Shown: one piece after another, positions 1-10,085 of the stretch
Layout of the letters: every line of letters starts with the position of its first letter
Position numbering within the stretch: position 1 is the first letter of the stretch
Source of the DNA: Enterococcus larvae
GTDB lineage: Bacteria; Bacillota; Bacilli; Lactobacillales; Enterococcaceae
Direction: 5' to 3'
Length of the DNA stretch: 64,000 bases
Assembly (NCBI RefSeq): GCF_017830045.1
Contig: NZ_JAEDXU010000002.1
Span: 248,001 to 312,000, forward strand
The notes under the pieces: model-generated
Told to the model about the DNA's origin: nothing
Databases searched by the model: none
What the model saw: the letters and a program-made list of their open reading frames with translations, nothing else
Translations under genes and position numbers: made by a program

Positions 1-137
1 TGATCGTAGAAATCCATCCTGATCCAGCGAATGCATGGTCAGATGGTCCTCAATCATTGAACGAGAAGACATACATGAAAATGATGAAGGAAGTACAAAT
101 CATGGAGAAAGCAATGAAGGAAATCAATTCATTATAG
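1..137 (+). CDS. aroF: 3-deoxy-7-phosphoheptulonate synthase (DAHP synthase), C-terminal end
   Basis: Only the last 44 codons are in the window; the frame is open from base 3 to a TAG at 135-137. The motif EIHPDPANAWSDGPQSL is the characteristic C-terminal region of the single-domain DAHP synthase (AroF/AroA(G) type), where His and the SDG-Q residues lie at the active site. The enzyme condenses phosphoenolpyruvate and erythrose-4-phosphate, the first step of the shikimate pathway. It leads directly into aroB, aroC, tyrA, aroA, aroK and pheA, which fits the operon. The symbol is by position and family; the 5' part is outside the window. Confidence 0.85.
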   Translation, partial: IVEIHPDPANAWSDGPQSLNEKTYMKMMKEVQIMEKAMKEINSL

Positions 138-142
138 GAGGG

Positions 143-622
143 ATGACCCTTGGGGTATCACTTCGATCGATAGCTCTTGAAGAGCTTCCCAAACTGCAAG
201 AAATATATCAAAAAGCATTTACGGACATATTGGAAAAATATAAGGATAGCGGCTCTAATCCTGCATCAGTCACTATGGAACAGCTATATAGGATATACCA
301 GAGTTCAACTCATTCATTGTATTTTATCTTATCAGATGGCGAGATTGCAGGAAGCATTAGACTTTCTCATCTATCAAAAGAGACAATCAAGCTAGGGCCG
401 ATTGCTGTTTCTCCGGTATATCAAAAACGAGGTATTGGGAAAACGGCATTGGAACTAATCGAGGCTGAGTACCCTGCTTGCAGGAATTGGCTGTTGGATA
501 CTATAGAACAGGAAGAGTATCTAGTTGATTTTTATAAGTCAATAGGTTATGTGCCCACTGGCAGAACTGAAGCCGTTCAGCCAAACATGACAATCATTTT
601 TTTCAAAAAGGAGGTCAGTGAA
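143..622 (+). CDS. GNAT acetyltransferase domain, in frame with and upstream of aroB (no stop between them)
   Basis: Residues from the ATG at 143 form a GNAT fold: the acetyl-CoA loop is seen as SPVYQKRGIGKTALELIE and the C-terminal part as YLVDFYKSIGYVPTG. It starts 5 bases after the DAHP synthase stop; the GGAGG at 138-142 touches this ATG, so the start is uncertain. The frame has no stop before aroB and reads through FFKKEVSE into the AroB methionine at 623, giving one frame of 515 codons to 1687. A TGA in another frame (619-621) just before the aroB ATG suggests a former stop lost by an indel. The product may be a GNAT-AroB fusion, with AroB also made separately. Substrate unknown. Confidence 0.65.
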
Positions 623-1687
623 ATGCTGACAGTTCAATTACCTACACATGAATATCAAATCATCATTGAGAAAAACAGTCTTACTGAAATTGGCAAATGG
701 GCGGCGAAGCTGTGGAAACCGCAAAAAGTAGCAATAGTTACTGATACGACCGTTGATGAGCTGTATGGCTCGCTTGTATTAAATCAGCTGACTGCAAACG
801 GCTTTGAAACAACAAAGATTGTTGTTCCAGCCGGTGAAACAAGCAAATCACTAGAAAATACAGAAAAAATTTATGAGCATCTAGCTGAAAATCAGTTTAC
901 CCGTAGTGATGGGATTCTGGCTTTAGGCGGTGGTGTGATTGGCGATCTGGCAGGTTTTGCTGCTGCTACGTATATGAGAGGAATTCATTTCTTGCAGGTC
1001 CCTACAACACTTCTAGCACAAGTTGACAGCAGTATTGGTGGAAAAACGGGTGTGAATACTAAGAATGCAAAGAATCTCGTAGGGGCTTTCTGGCAGCCTG
1101 ATGGCGTACTGATCGATCCAAATACGTTGAATACATTGGAGCCGCGCCGTTTGAAGGAGGGAATCGCAGAAATTGTCAAATCTGCTGCGATTGCAGACAA
1201 AGAGCTATGGGAAAAGCTGGAAAATTTGAAGGATGAGCAGGATCTTTTAGCTCATGCTCCTGAAATCATTACTGCCTGTCTGAAAATAAAGAGAGCTGTA
1301 GTGCAGGAGGATGAATTGGATAATGGTATTCGATTGATTCTCAATTTTGGACATACGATTGGTCATGCAATAGAAAATACTGCGGGTTATGGTGTTGTCA
1401 GTCATGGCGAAGCGGTGGCAATCGGTATGGTTCAAATCAATCGAATTGCAGAGCAAAAGGGGTTAACGCCGGAAGATACAACTGAACAGCTTATAACAAT
1501 GTTGAAGAAATTCGGATTGCCGATTTCTTATGATAATTGGAACGAGGAAACACTGTACCAAGCCTTGACGCACGATAAGAAAACGAGAGGTACCGCTATA
1601 AAGATCATCTTGCTTGAAGAGATCGGTAAAGCAAAAATCGTACCTACAGAAATAGAAGAGATGAAGGAATACTTAAAGAGGAGTTGA
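623..1687 (+). CDS. aroB: 3-dehydroquinate synthase
   Basis: Second step of the shikimate pathway: DAHP to 3-dehydroquinate, NAD+ and metal dependent, cytoplasmic. From the ATG at 623 the protein is 354 aa, normal for the family. The NAD-binding glycine motif GGGVIGD is at about residues 102-108, and the metal-ligand histidines are in [10 protein letters not shown] and [10 protein letters not shown]. The start at 623 is chosen because AAGGAGG lies 7 bases upstream and [12 protein letters not shown] fits the normal AroB N terminus. The frame is also open upstream into a GNAT domain. The TGA stop overlaps the upstream edge of aroC, so translation is probably coupled. Confidence 0.95.
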   Translation: MLTVQLPTHEYQIIIEKNSLTEIGKWAAKLWKPQKVAIVTDTTVDELYGSLVLNQLTANGFETTKIVVPAGETSKSLENTEKIYEHLAENQFTRSDGILALGGGVIGDLAGFAAATYMRGIHFLQVPTTLLAQVDSSIGGKTGVNTKNAKNLVGAFWQPDGVLIDPNTLNTLEPRRLKEGIAEIVKSAAIADKELWEKLENLKDEQDLLAHAPEIITACLKIKRAVVQEDELDNGIRLILNFGHTIGHAIENTAGYGVVSHGEAVAIGMVQINRIAEQKGLTPEDTTEQLITMLKKFGLPISYDNWNEETLYQALTHDKKTRGTAIKIILLEEIGKAKIVPTEIEEMKEYLKRS

Positions 1688-1692
1688 GTCAA

Positions 1693-2859
1693 TTGAGATT
1701 TATTACAGCTGGGGAATCCCATGGCCCCGAATTAACAGCAATTATTGAAGGCTTACCGGCAGGATTACCGCTAAGTGCTGAGGATATCAACCATGAGCTT
1801 GCCCGTAGACAAACTGGATACGGTCGAGGCGGAAGAATGAAAATCGAAACAGACAGAGTACGCATCACTTCAGGAATCCGACATGGAAAAACATTAGGCT
1901 CGCCTGTAACAATGATTGTTGAAAACAATGATTGGAAAAATTGGCAGTCAGTGATGTCAGTTGAAGAGGTTTCTGAAAAAGAAAAAAACATCCGTCGTGT
2001 GAATAAACCACGTCCCGGTCACGCGGACTTAGTTGGCGGAATCAAATACGGACATACAGATTTAAGAAATGTGTTGGAGCGTTCTTCAGCGAGAGAGACA
2101 ACGATGCGGGTAGCTATCGGCGCAGTTGCTAAGAAGCTGTTGAAGGAATTGGCTATTGATGTTGCCGGTCATGTAGTTGTTCTTGGAGGCATTCAGGCAA
2201 CTATCCCGGAAAACTTGACTGTTAAAGAAATCCAGGAAAAATCGGAACAATCAGAGGTACGAGTGGTCGATCCTGCGGTAGAGGAAAAAATCAAAGCATT
2301 GATCGATGATACGAAGAAAAACGGTGATACGATCGGCGGTGTTGTGGAAGTCGTTGTGGGTGGAGTACCTGTCGGTTTAGGCAGCTATGTTCAATGGGAT
2401 CGTAAGCTGGATGCGAAAATAGCACAGGCGGTTGTCAGCATCAATGCCTTTAAGGGCGTGGAATTTGGTATCGGCTTTGAAATGGCCAATAAGCCTGGTA
2501 GTAAAGTCATGGATGAAATCGTTTGGGATGAGCAAACTGGTTACACAAGAACTTCTAATAATCTAGGCGGATTTGAAGGAGGAATGACCAACGGGATGCC
2601 GGTGATTGTTCGAGGCGTGATGAAGCCGATCCCAACGCTATATAAACCATTGCAAAGTGTGAACATTGATACAAAAGAGACATACAAAGCCAGTGTGGAA
2701 CGTTCGGATAGTACCGCAGTACCTGCTGCCAGCGTCGTTTGTGAAGCAGTCGTTGCAACAGAAATAGCACAGGCTGTTTTAGATAAGTTCGACAGTGATT
2801 CCTTTGAGCAAATGAAATCGGATATCGAAACCTATCGCCGCTACACTCAACAATTCTAA
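1693..2859 (+). CDS. aroC: chorismate synthase
   Basis: Converts 5-enolpyruvylshikimate-3-phosphate to chorismate using reduced FMN; cytoplasmic tetramer. Family signatures are GESHGPE at the N terminus, RPGHADL near residue 107 and RSSARETT near 132. Length is 388 aa from the TTG at 1693, normal for Firmicutes. A TTG at 1684 is in frame, but GAGGAG at 1677-1682 would leave it no spacing, whereas it sits about 10 bases before the TTG at 1693, which gives [13 protein letters not shown], the usual N terminus. It follows aroB with a few bases between and precedes tyrA by 27 bases, within the aro operon. Confidence 0.95.
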   Translation: MRFITAGESHGPELTAIIEGLPAGLPLSAEDINHELARRQTGYGRGGRMKIETDRVRITSGIRHGKTLGSPVTMIVENNDWKNWQSVMSVEEVSEKEKNIRRVNKPRPGHADLVGGIKYGHTDLRNVLERSSARETTMRVAIGAVAKKLLKELAIDVAGHVVVLGGIQATIPENLTVKEIQEKSEQSEVRVVDPAVEEKIKALIDDTKKNGDTIGGVVEVVVGGVPVGLGSYVQWDRKLDAKIAQAVVSINAFKGVEFGIGFEMANKPGSKVMDEIVWDEQTGYTRTSNNLGGFEGGMTNGMPVIVRGVMKPIPTLYKPLQSVNIDTKETYKASVERSDSTAVPAASVVCEAVVATEIAQAVLDKFDSDSFEQMKSDIETYRRYTQQF

Positions 2860-2886
2860 AAACAACTAATTGGAGTGTGGAAAATA

Positions 2887-3984
2887 ATGACAAAGAAAAT
2901 AGTGATTGTAGGCTTAGGTTTAATAGGAAGCTCTTTGGCTTTGGCTGTGAAAAAGGAACACCCGAAAGTAACTATTATCGGAATAGATATTCAAGAGGCA
3001 TCTGAAGAATTTGCTTTAAAAAGAGGCATTATTGATGAAAGAGGGGCTGAGCTGCAGGAAGCTGCAGCTGAAGCGGATGTAATTTTACTGTGTTCACCTG
3101 TGGAAGTGGTGAAGAAACAGCTGACTGAATTGAGCAGCTGCATCTTGAAACCGGATGTGATCATCAGTGACGTAGGAAGTACGAAAAAGGAAATCGTGGA
3201 GGCGGCAGAGCAGCTGAGGCTGGATTCATTTATTGGTGGTCATCCAATGGCTGGCTCCCACAAATCCGGCGTCACTGCCGGTGATGAACGATTGTTTGAA
3301 AATGCATACTACATCCTGACCCCGAACCAGAATGCAGATTCAAAAAAGGTCAACGCTCTTAAAGAGTTGTTGAAGGGAACACAGGCGAAGTTCGTTACCT
3401 TGGAGCCGGAAGAGCACGACCAAATCACTGGTATGCTGAGTCATTTACCCCATGTGATTGCTGCCGGACTGGTCAATCAAAGTAAAGTGTTCAATGAAAA
3501 GCATCCTCGGGCAAGACAATTAGCTGCTGGAGGCTTTCGGGACATCACTCGAATTGCTTCATCTGATCCTGAAATGTGGACAGACATCCTTTTGAACAAT
3601 AAAGAGATTTTGCTGGATTTGATCACAGGCTGGCAAAATGAAATGGATCAGGTCTCACAATGGCTGAAAAACGGCAATCAGGAAGCGATTTTTCAATTCT
3701 TCTACGAAGCGAAAGAAACAAGAAATCAAATGCCGATCCATAAAGAAGGAGCTATTCCTGCATTTTATGATCTGTTTGTTGATATTCCTGACGTTCCGGG
3801 GGTAATTGCTGAAGTAACAGGGATTTTAGGAAAAAGAGAATTGTCCCTGATCAATTTAAAAATTCTTGAAACACGGGAAGATATTTTTGGTATTTTACAG
3901 CTTACCTTCAAACGCAAGGAAGATTTAGAAAAGGCAAAGGAAACATTGGAAAAGGAAACAGCGTACTTGTGCTATGAAAAATAA
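2887..3984 (+). CDS. tyrA: prephenate dehydrogenase with C-terminal ACT domain
   Basis: Oxidatively decarboxylates prephenate to 4-hydroxyphenylpyruvate for tyrosine synthesis, NAD+ dependent. The N-terminal Rossmann motif is GLGLIGSS, followed by GGHPMAGSHKSG, the conserved substrate-site region. A C-terminal ACT domain (about residues 295-365, DIPDVPGVIAEVTGILGK) suggests feedback control by tyrosine. The ATG at 2887 is preferred over the upstream in-frame GTG at 2875 because GGAGTG is placed correctly for 2887. Length 365 aa is typical of Gram-positive TyrA. It lies between aroC and aroA in the operon. Confidence 0.94.
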   Translation: MTKKIVIVGLGLIGSSLALAVKKEHPKVTIIGIDIQEASEEFALKRGIIDERGAELQEAAAEADVILLCSPVEVVKKQLTELSSCILKPDVIISDVGSTKKEIVEAAEQLRLDSFIGGHPMAGSHKSGVTAGDERLFENAYYILTPNQNADSKKVNALKELLKGTQAKFVTLEPEEHDQITGMLSHLPHVIAAGLVNQSKVFNEKHPRARQLAAGGFRDITRIASSDPEMWTDILLNNKEILLDLITGWQNEMDQVSQWLKNGNQEAIFQFFYEAKETRNQMPIHKEGAIPAFYDLFVDIPDVPGVIAEVTGILGKRELSLINLKILETREDIFGILQLTFKRKEDLEKAKETLEKETAYLCYEK

Positions 3985-4086
3985 AGTGGCGGAGATATTT
4001 CTTCTCCTATGAACAAGCTCAGATTTTCAAAGAAATGAACAAGGGCCGATTTATAAGCGAATGACATTTTTCACTATAAAAGATAA

Positions 4087-5400
<1,314 letters not shown>

Positions 5401-5901
5401 ATGAAGGGCATTACTCTGATAGGATTTATGGGAGCGGGGAAAACAACTGTCGGAAAACTCCTTTCCGCAGAAACTGGTATGGAACATATCGATTTTGATG
5501 ATAAAATAGTAGAAGAAATCGGGATGACGATTCAGGAGTACTTTGATTTATATGGAGAAGCAGCTTTTCGGGAAAAAGAAACAAAAGTGCTGAAGAAATA
5601 TATCGATCATAACTTTGTGATCTCGACAGGCGGCGGTATCGTCATGCGACCAGAGAACCGTGAACTGTTGAAAGCTATGGCACCTGTTGTCTATCTTGAA
5701 ACAACACCTGAAGTCTTTATTCCTAGGCTGAAAAATGACCACACAACGGTTCGACCTTTGGTGGTATCGAAATCTCCGGAAGAAATCAAGGATGTTTTTG
5801 AGCCTCGTATTTTGTATTATAAAGAAACAGCAAGTATGATCGTCAGTACGGATAAGCAGACACCGGAAGAGGTCACAAAAGAAATATTAGCAAATTTATA
5901 G
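5401..5901 (+). CDS. aroK: shikimate kinase
   Basis: Phosphorylates shikimate at the 3-hydroxyl using ATP. The Walker A loop is GFMGAGKTTVGK at residues 8-19; the shikimate-binding Asp is in IDFDDKIVEE and the glycine triplet in STGGGIVMRPEN. At 166 aa it is the usual size. Its ATG directly abuts the aroA stop, and a ribosome site (GGAGGA) lies inside the end of aroA. pheA follows 13 bases later. Operon context and motifs leave little doubt. Confidence 0.94.
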   Translation: MKGITLIGFMGAGKTTVGKLLSAETGMEHIDFDDKIVEEIGMTIQEYFDLYGEAAFREKETKVLKKYIDHNFVISTGGGIVMRPENRELLKAMAPVVYLETTPEVFIPRLKNDHTTVRPLVVSKSPEEIKDVFEPRILYYKETASMIVSTDKQTPEEVTKEILANL

Positions 5902-5914
5902 GGTAGGTGACGAT

Positions 5915-6766
5915 ATGAAGGTTGGTTATCTTGGGCCGGAGAGCTCATTCACACATACAGCAACAAGAACGGCATTCCCAGAAGATACATTGGTTCCGTT
6001 TCATTCAATACCAGCTTGCATCAAGGCAGTTGAATTCAATGAAGTGGATTTAGGTGTTGTCCCAATTGAAAACACTCTGGAAGGCTCTGTTAATACTACA
6101 GTGGATTACCTATTCCACCAAAGCAGCATTCCTGTAGGAGCAGAAATTGTGCTGCCGATTTTTCAACAGCTGATGGTAAGCAAAGAAAATAAAGAGAATT
6201 GGAAAGAGATTCGTCGTATTCTTTCTCATCCTCAGGCATTGGCTCAATCACAGGAATTTATTAATTGTCATTTTCCTGATGCAGATCTGGAACAGACGCC
6301 TTCTACTGCATATGCAGCCAGTTTTGTCGCAGAACACCCAACACAAAAAATAGCGGCAATTGCACCGAAGCTTTCAGCAGAAAAGTATGATTTAGCGATT
6401 GTTCAAGAGAACATTCAGGATGTGGCGATCAACCGTACTCGATTCTGGGTAATTGGCTCAGATCAGGTGGAATTACCTCATATCCCTGTTGAGCGGCAGA
6501 AAATGACTTTGGCAGTCACTATGCCCAACAACATGCCTGGGGCGCTTCATAAAGCATTATCAGCCTTTAGCTGGCGGGAAATCGATTTGAGTAAAATTGA
6601 ATCTCGTCCTTTAAAGACTACATTAGGAGAATACTTCTTTCTAATCGACCTAGTGGCAGACAAGTCGCCGGAATTGATCCAATTTGCTTTACAGGAGATT
6701 CAGCAGATGGGTGGAGAAGTCAAAGTTTTTGGAAATTATAAGGTTCATCCAATTCATGGAATATAA
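5915..6766 (+). CDS. pheA: prephenate dehydratase with ACT domain
   Basis: Converts prephenate to phenylpyruvate for phenylalanine synthesis. The N-terminal catalytic part starts with GYLGPESSFTHTA and includes the catalytic threonine in NRTRFWVIG (about residue 170). A C-terminal ACT domain carries GALHKALSAFSWREIDLSKI followed by ESRP, the phenylalanine-binding motif, so allosteric inhibition by phenylalanine is likely. Length 283 aa is standard for the monofunctional enzyme. It is the last gene of the aro cluster; a weak hairpin with a T-rich tail follows its stop. Confidence 0.94.
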   Translation: MKVGYLGPESSFTHTATRTAFPEDTLVPFHSIPACIKAVEFNEVDLGVVPIENTLEGSVNTTVDYLFHQSSIPVGAEIVLPIFQQLMVSKENKENWKEIRRILSHPQALAQSQEFINCHFPDADLEQTPSTAYAASFVAEHPTQKIAAIAPKLSAEKYDLAIVQENIQDVAINRTRFWVIGSDQVELPHIPVERQKMTLAVTMPNNMPGALHKALSAFSWREIDLSKIESRPLKTTLGEYFFLIDLVADKSPELIQFALQEIQQMGGEVKVFGNYKVHPIHGI

Positions 6767-6791
6767 AGATCTGAAAAGGTCTTTTTATTTT
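6765..6791 (+). terminator. weak terminator after pheA
   Basis: AAAGATC (6765-6771) pairs with GGTCTTT (6778-6784, one G-U pair), followed by a T-rich run. The stem is short, so some read-through into the LCP gene is possible. Confidence 0.5.
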
Positions 6792-6878
6792 TCCTTAAAA
6801 TCTCTGTCTATAAAAGACTTTTTTCAGGAAATAGGGTATGCTTATTTCTGAGCGAAATAAAAAAGGTGGCGTGAATCT

Positions 6879-8009
6879 ATGAGTCGAATGGATCGATACA
6901 AAGATATACATAAAGAATCTGAAAAAGAAGAGCAGGCTGGTTTCAATCCAAGAAGAACAAAGGGAACGGAACAACAGTCGGAGGAATATAATAAAGCATA
7001 CGAGCAGCAGATGCCAGAAGATAGAAATAGCGCTTATCAGAGTAGTATCCCTGAAAGCGGAGGTTCCTCTGTTCCTCCCAGAAAACCGAAAAAACCGAAG
7101 AAAATCAAAAAGCGCGGAAAACGAAGATGGCTTAAATGGCTGATGCTGGCTCTGTTTTTATTGATTGTTCTTCCTGTTGTCTTTTTCTTTAAAGGAAAAT
7201 ATGCAGCGGAGCACGATACTTCTTTACCGGCGGAAGAGGCAGAAACCTTCAATGGGGTGAAGAGTGCAGATGGATCAAATAACATTCTGCTGCTGGGAAG
7301 TGACACCCGTGGTGAAGACTCAGGTAGAGCAGATACGATCATGGTTCTCCAGCTGGATGGTCCTTCCGGAAAACCAAAGCTGATTTCCTTCATGCGGGAT
7401 ACTTTCGTAGATATTCCCGGCTATGATGCAAATAAAATCAATGCTTCTTATGCATATGGCGGAGCCGAACTGGTTCGTCAGACCTTGGCGCAAAATTTCG
7501 GAATTGAATGCAAATACTATGCTAAGGTTGATTTTCAAAGTTTTGAGAAAGTAATCGATTCTCTTTTTCCAAGCGGTGTAGAAATTGATGCTGAAAAGGA
7601 TATAAATCTTGATGGTGTTGATATTGCACAAGGAAATCAAAAAATGGACGGTCATGTGCTTTTGCAATATGCTCGTTTCCGAATGGATGAGGAAGCTGAC
7701 TTCGGTCGTGTAAGAAGACAGCAGCAAGTAATGTCAGCCGTTATTTCACAACTGAAGAATCCTCTTGTTTTATTGAGAACACCTGAATCAGCAGGAAAAC
7801 TCGTTGGGTATATGGCGAATAATATTCCAAGCACATTTCTTTTGATGAATGGTCCTTCTCTGGCTCTCAAAGGCGCATCAGGTATTGATCGTTTGACTGT
7901 TCCTGTTGATGATTCATGGGCGAATGGCTATTACGACTATGCAGGAAGCGTGTTGGAAATCGATCTTGGGATGAATCAGCAGGCGATTCAAAGTTTTTTA
8001 GCCAACTAG
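6879..8009 (+). CDS. LytR-CpsA-Psr (LCP) family cell-wall polymer ligase/regulator
   Basis: LCP proteins transfer wall teichoic acid or polysaccharide from undecaprenyl phosphate to peptidoglycan. The protein has a long charged, proline/lysine-rich cytoplasmic N terminus (residues 1-83), one transmembrane segment (about 84-105), then an extracellular LCP domain with LLGSDTRGED, the conserved arginine and aspartate in ISFMRDTFVDIP, and ARFRMDEEADFGRVRRQQQV, all family signatures. At 376 aa the length is ordinary. In E. faecalis a psr-like gene occupies this position after pheA. The ATG at 6879 follows AAAAGGTGG. The exact polymer substrate cannot be told from sequence. Confidence 0.9.
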   Translation: MSRMDRYKDIHKESEKEEQAGFNPRRTKGTEQQSEEYNKAYEQQMPEDRNSAYQSSIPESGGSSVPPRKPKKPKKIKKRGKRRWLKWLMLALFLLIVLPVVFFFKGKYAAEHDTSLPAEEAETFNGVKSADGSNNILLLGSDTRGEDSGRADTIMVLQLDGPSGKPKLISFMRDTFVDIPGYDANKINASYAYGGAELVRQTLAQNFGIECKYYAKVDFQSFEKVIDSLFPSGVEIDAEKDINLDGVDIAQGNQKMDGHVLLQYARFRMDEEADFGRVRRQQQVMSAVISQLKNPLVLLRTPESAGKLVGYMANNIPSTFLLMNGPSLALKGASGIDRLTVPVDDSWANGYYDYAGSVLEIDLGMNQQAIQSFLAN

Positions 8010-8023
8010 CATGAAAAATAGAG

Positions 8024-8052
8024 TTTTCATCTATTTGAGAGTATGTTATATT
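8024..8052 (+). promoter_or_regulatory. predicted sigma-A promoter of the DegV gene
   Basis: TTTTCA (8024-8029), 17-bp spacer, TATATT (8047-8052), about 38 bases before the DegV start. A small hairpin, ATGAAAA/TTTTCAT at 8011-8030, overlaps the -35 and may weakly end the LCP transcript. Confidence 0.45.
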
Positions 8053-8089
8053 TAATAAAGTTTAGAAAAATGAAACGAGGGTTTTTTAT

Positions 8090-8938
8090 ATGAAACTTGC
8101 TGTTGTTACAGATAGTACAGCTTATTTGCCGGATCGAATCAAAACACATGAAGATTTATTCATCATTCCAATCCCTGTAATTCTGGATGGAAAGATTTAT
8201 AATGAGGGCGTTGATATTGAGGCAGACGAATATTATGGTTTATTGAATAGCAGTTCAGAATTTCCTACAACTTCTCAACCGGCTTTGGGAGAAGTGATTG
8301 AGTTATATGAATCAATAGCAGCAAAGGGCTATGACACGATTTTGAGCATTCATCTTTCAGCTGGTATTTCAGGATTTGTCAGCACATTATTTTCTTTGAA
8401 GGGAAATATCAAGGGTGTTGACCTATATCCTTATGACTCAAAGATTACCAGTATGCCAATGGGTCATATGGTAGAAGTTGCCTTGGAAGGTACCGAGACT
8501 GAGGGATCGATCGAAACGATTCTTGAGAAGCTGGACATTATCAGAGACAATACTTATGCATACTTGGTTGTTGAGGATTTAAATAATCTTGTAAGAGGCG
8601 GACGATTGACAAATGGTGCCGCGCTGATTGCAGGGCTATTGAAGATAAAACCGATTTTAACCTTTGAAGACGGCAAAATCGTGTTGTTTGAAAAAATTCG
8701 TTCAACGAAAAAGGCATTCACACGTTCAGAGCAGGTGATTGGCCAACGAAATATTGAGATTGACCACCCTGTAAAGCTGTATGTGATCCATGCTAATAAT
8801 CTAGCAGTAGCTGAGGAAGAAAAACAAAAGCTTCAGGCACAGTATCCTGAAGCAGAGATCGAAATCGGTCATTTTGGTCCTGTTATCGGCACTCATTTAG
8901 GTGAAAAAGCCATTGGGATAGCTATTTCAGCACAATAA
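8090..8938 (+). CDS. DegV/FakB family fatty-acid-binding protein
   Basis: DegV proteins bind a fatty acid; the FakB members present it to the kinase FakA for phosphorylation and use in phospholipid synthesis. The N-terminal VTDSTAYLP and the NLVRGGRLTNGAA motif, followed by GLLKIKPIL, are classic for the family. Length 282 aa is full. The ATG at 8090 is preceded by ACGAGGG. It has its own predicted promoter and a strong terminator at 8974-9021. No fakA gene lies nearby, so a FakB role is a family inference. Confidence 0.88.
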   Translation: MKLAVVTDSTAYLPDRIKTHEDLFIIPIPVILDGKIYNEGVDIEADEYYGLLNSSSEFPTTSQPALGEVIELYESIAAKGYDTILSIHLSAGISGFVSTLFSLKGNIKGVDLYPYDSKITSMPMGHMVEVALEGTETEGSIETILEKLDIIRDNTYAYLVVEDLNNLVRGGRLTNGAALIAGLLKIKPILTFEDGKIVLFEKIRSTKKAFTRSEQVIGQRNIEIDHPVKLYVIHANNLAVAEEEKQKLQAQYPEAEIEIGHFGPVIGTHLGEKAIGIAISAQ

Positions 8939-8973
8939 TAGGCTTATGAGAAATTATTTTTAGTTATTTGACT

Positions 8974-9021
8974 GACTGTGGCACGCAGGCATACAACTGC
9001 AAGCCAGAGTCTTTCTTTTTT
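8974..9021 (+). terminator. terminator after the DegV gene
   Basis: Long interrupted stem: GACT, TGGC and GCAG on the left arm pair with CTGC, GCCA and AGTC on the right, with an 8-base loop, followed by TTTCTTTTTT. Confidence 0.8.
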
Positions 9022-9163
9022 GCTGATAAAGAGTTCTGTAAGCTGTGGTCATCTATTGGTTTTTTCTGTAAAGCAGAAATTATTCAACAGACGGATAGAT
9101 GTGTGTTAAAATATTACAGTACATTAATTTTTCAGTAAATAGTTCATTGAAGGAGACTGATCG

Positions 9164-9373
9164 ATGAAACTCACAGAAGATAGACTGCAGAAGGAAAAGA
9201 TGAAGCAAGTCCAACTGCTGGCAGCCTACTATCAAGTGGTCAACCGTTTGCCTAAGGGCGAAAAACGGGATCAGATGATTCGAGATATCTTGATTTCTAA
9301 AGATAAAATAAAAAAAATAAATCAGCATTTAACTATGCTGGATCAGCAAAAAGCTGCTGCGAAGGATCAATAA
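9164..9373 (+). CDS. small hypothetical protein, 69 aa
   Basis: Not recognised as a named family. A soluble, highly charged (Lys/Glu/Gln-rich) 69-residue protein predicted mostly helical, beginning MKLTEDRLQKEKMKQVQLL. A good ribosome site (GAAGGAGACTG) precedes the ATG. It lies 39 bases before a small membrane-protein gene, so the two may be co-transcribed. Function unknown. Confidence 0.7.
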   Translation: MKLTEDRLQKEKMKQVQLLAAYYQVVNRLPKGEKRDQMIRDILISKDKIKKINQHLTMLDQQKAAAKDQ

Positions 9374-9412
9374 AGAATCAAGTCATAGACTTAAAAGGAG
9401 GCTTTTCTTATT

Positions 9413-9883
9413 TTGGATTTCTTTACAATTATTTTGACGCTATTTGTTATTATACTGTATGCCTATCTGATTCTTGTCAGAAGGAGTGTACAGATTTTTG
9501 CAAAACGTTCACCGGCACCGGCAATTATCGGCGTGGGGCTGGGAGTTATATTCCTCCTGTTTGGGTTATTGACTCCACAAACCTTAAATGACAAATTACA
9601 AGATATTATGACTGCTTGTCTGTTGTTCAGCTTCTTGTTGGACTGCAAGGGGATGGCTGATAACCGAATCATTACCAATTCATTTGATAATAGAGGTATC
9701 AGATATTCAGAGTTAGAGAAAATCGTCCTGCAGGTTAAGGATGAGGATATCAAAGTGAATTATTTTAGAAACGGTCGCAGAGGACCAATCCTTCAGTATA
9801 AAATTCCATTGGAGAAATTTTTAGCTTTTTTATCTGATAAGGTAGCGAAGGATTTGGAAATAGACATTGTGATTGAGGAATAA
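9413..9883 (+). CDS. small membrane protein of unknown function, 156 aa
   Basis: An N-terminal hydrophobic segment (about residues 4-22) and two more near 37-55 and 64-78 are followed by a soluble C-terminal half (about 80-156) rich in charged residues, which suggests a membrane-anchored cytoplasmic domain. The TTG start at 9413 is supported by AAAAGGAGG about 11 bases upstream. A terminator follows at 9896-9945. No family could be named with confidence. Confidence 0.7.
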   Translation: MDFFTIILTLFVIILYAYLILVRRSVQIFAKRSPAPAIIGVGLGVIFLLFGLLTPQTLNDKLQDIMTACLLFSFLLDCKGMADNRIITNSFDNRGIRYSELEKIVLQVKDEDIKVNYFRNGRRGPILQYKIPLEKFLAFLSDKVAKDLEIDIVIEE

Positions 9884-9895
9884 ACGAAATAGAGG

Positions 9896-9945
9896 AAGCT
9901 CTTTAGCCATGGTCGATAGAGGATCATTGGCTGAGAGCTTTTTTG
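9896..9945 (+). terminator. terminator after the 156-aa membrane-protein gene
   Basis: AGCTCT and AGCCA on the left arm pair with TGGCT and AGAGCT on the right, followed by TTTTTT. Confidence 0.75.
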
Positions 9946-10085
9946 TTGAATATGGCGTATCATCAGAAGACTAGGCTGCATAGAGAAAGAGAAGCCAGTT
10001 AATTTTACACCTGCAGCGAGAAATGCAACTTCTTTTTTCAGCATTTTTTTGTTACAATGAATCAGGACGAAAAGGATGTGAACCT

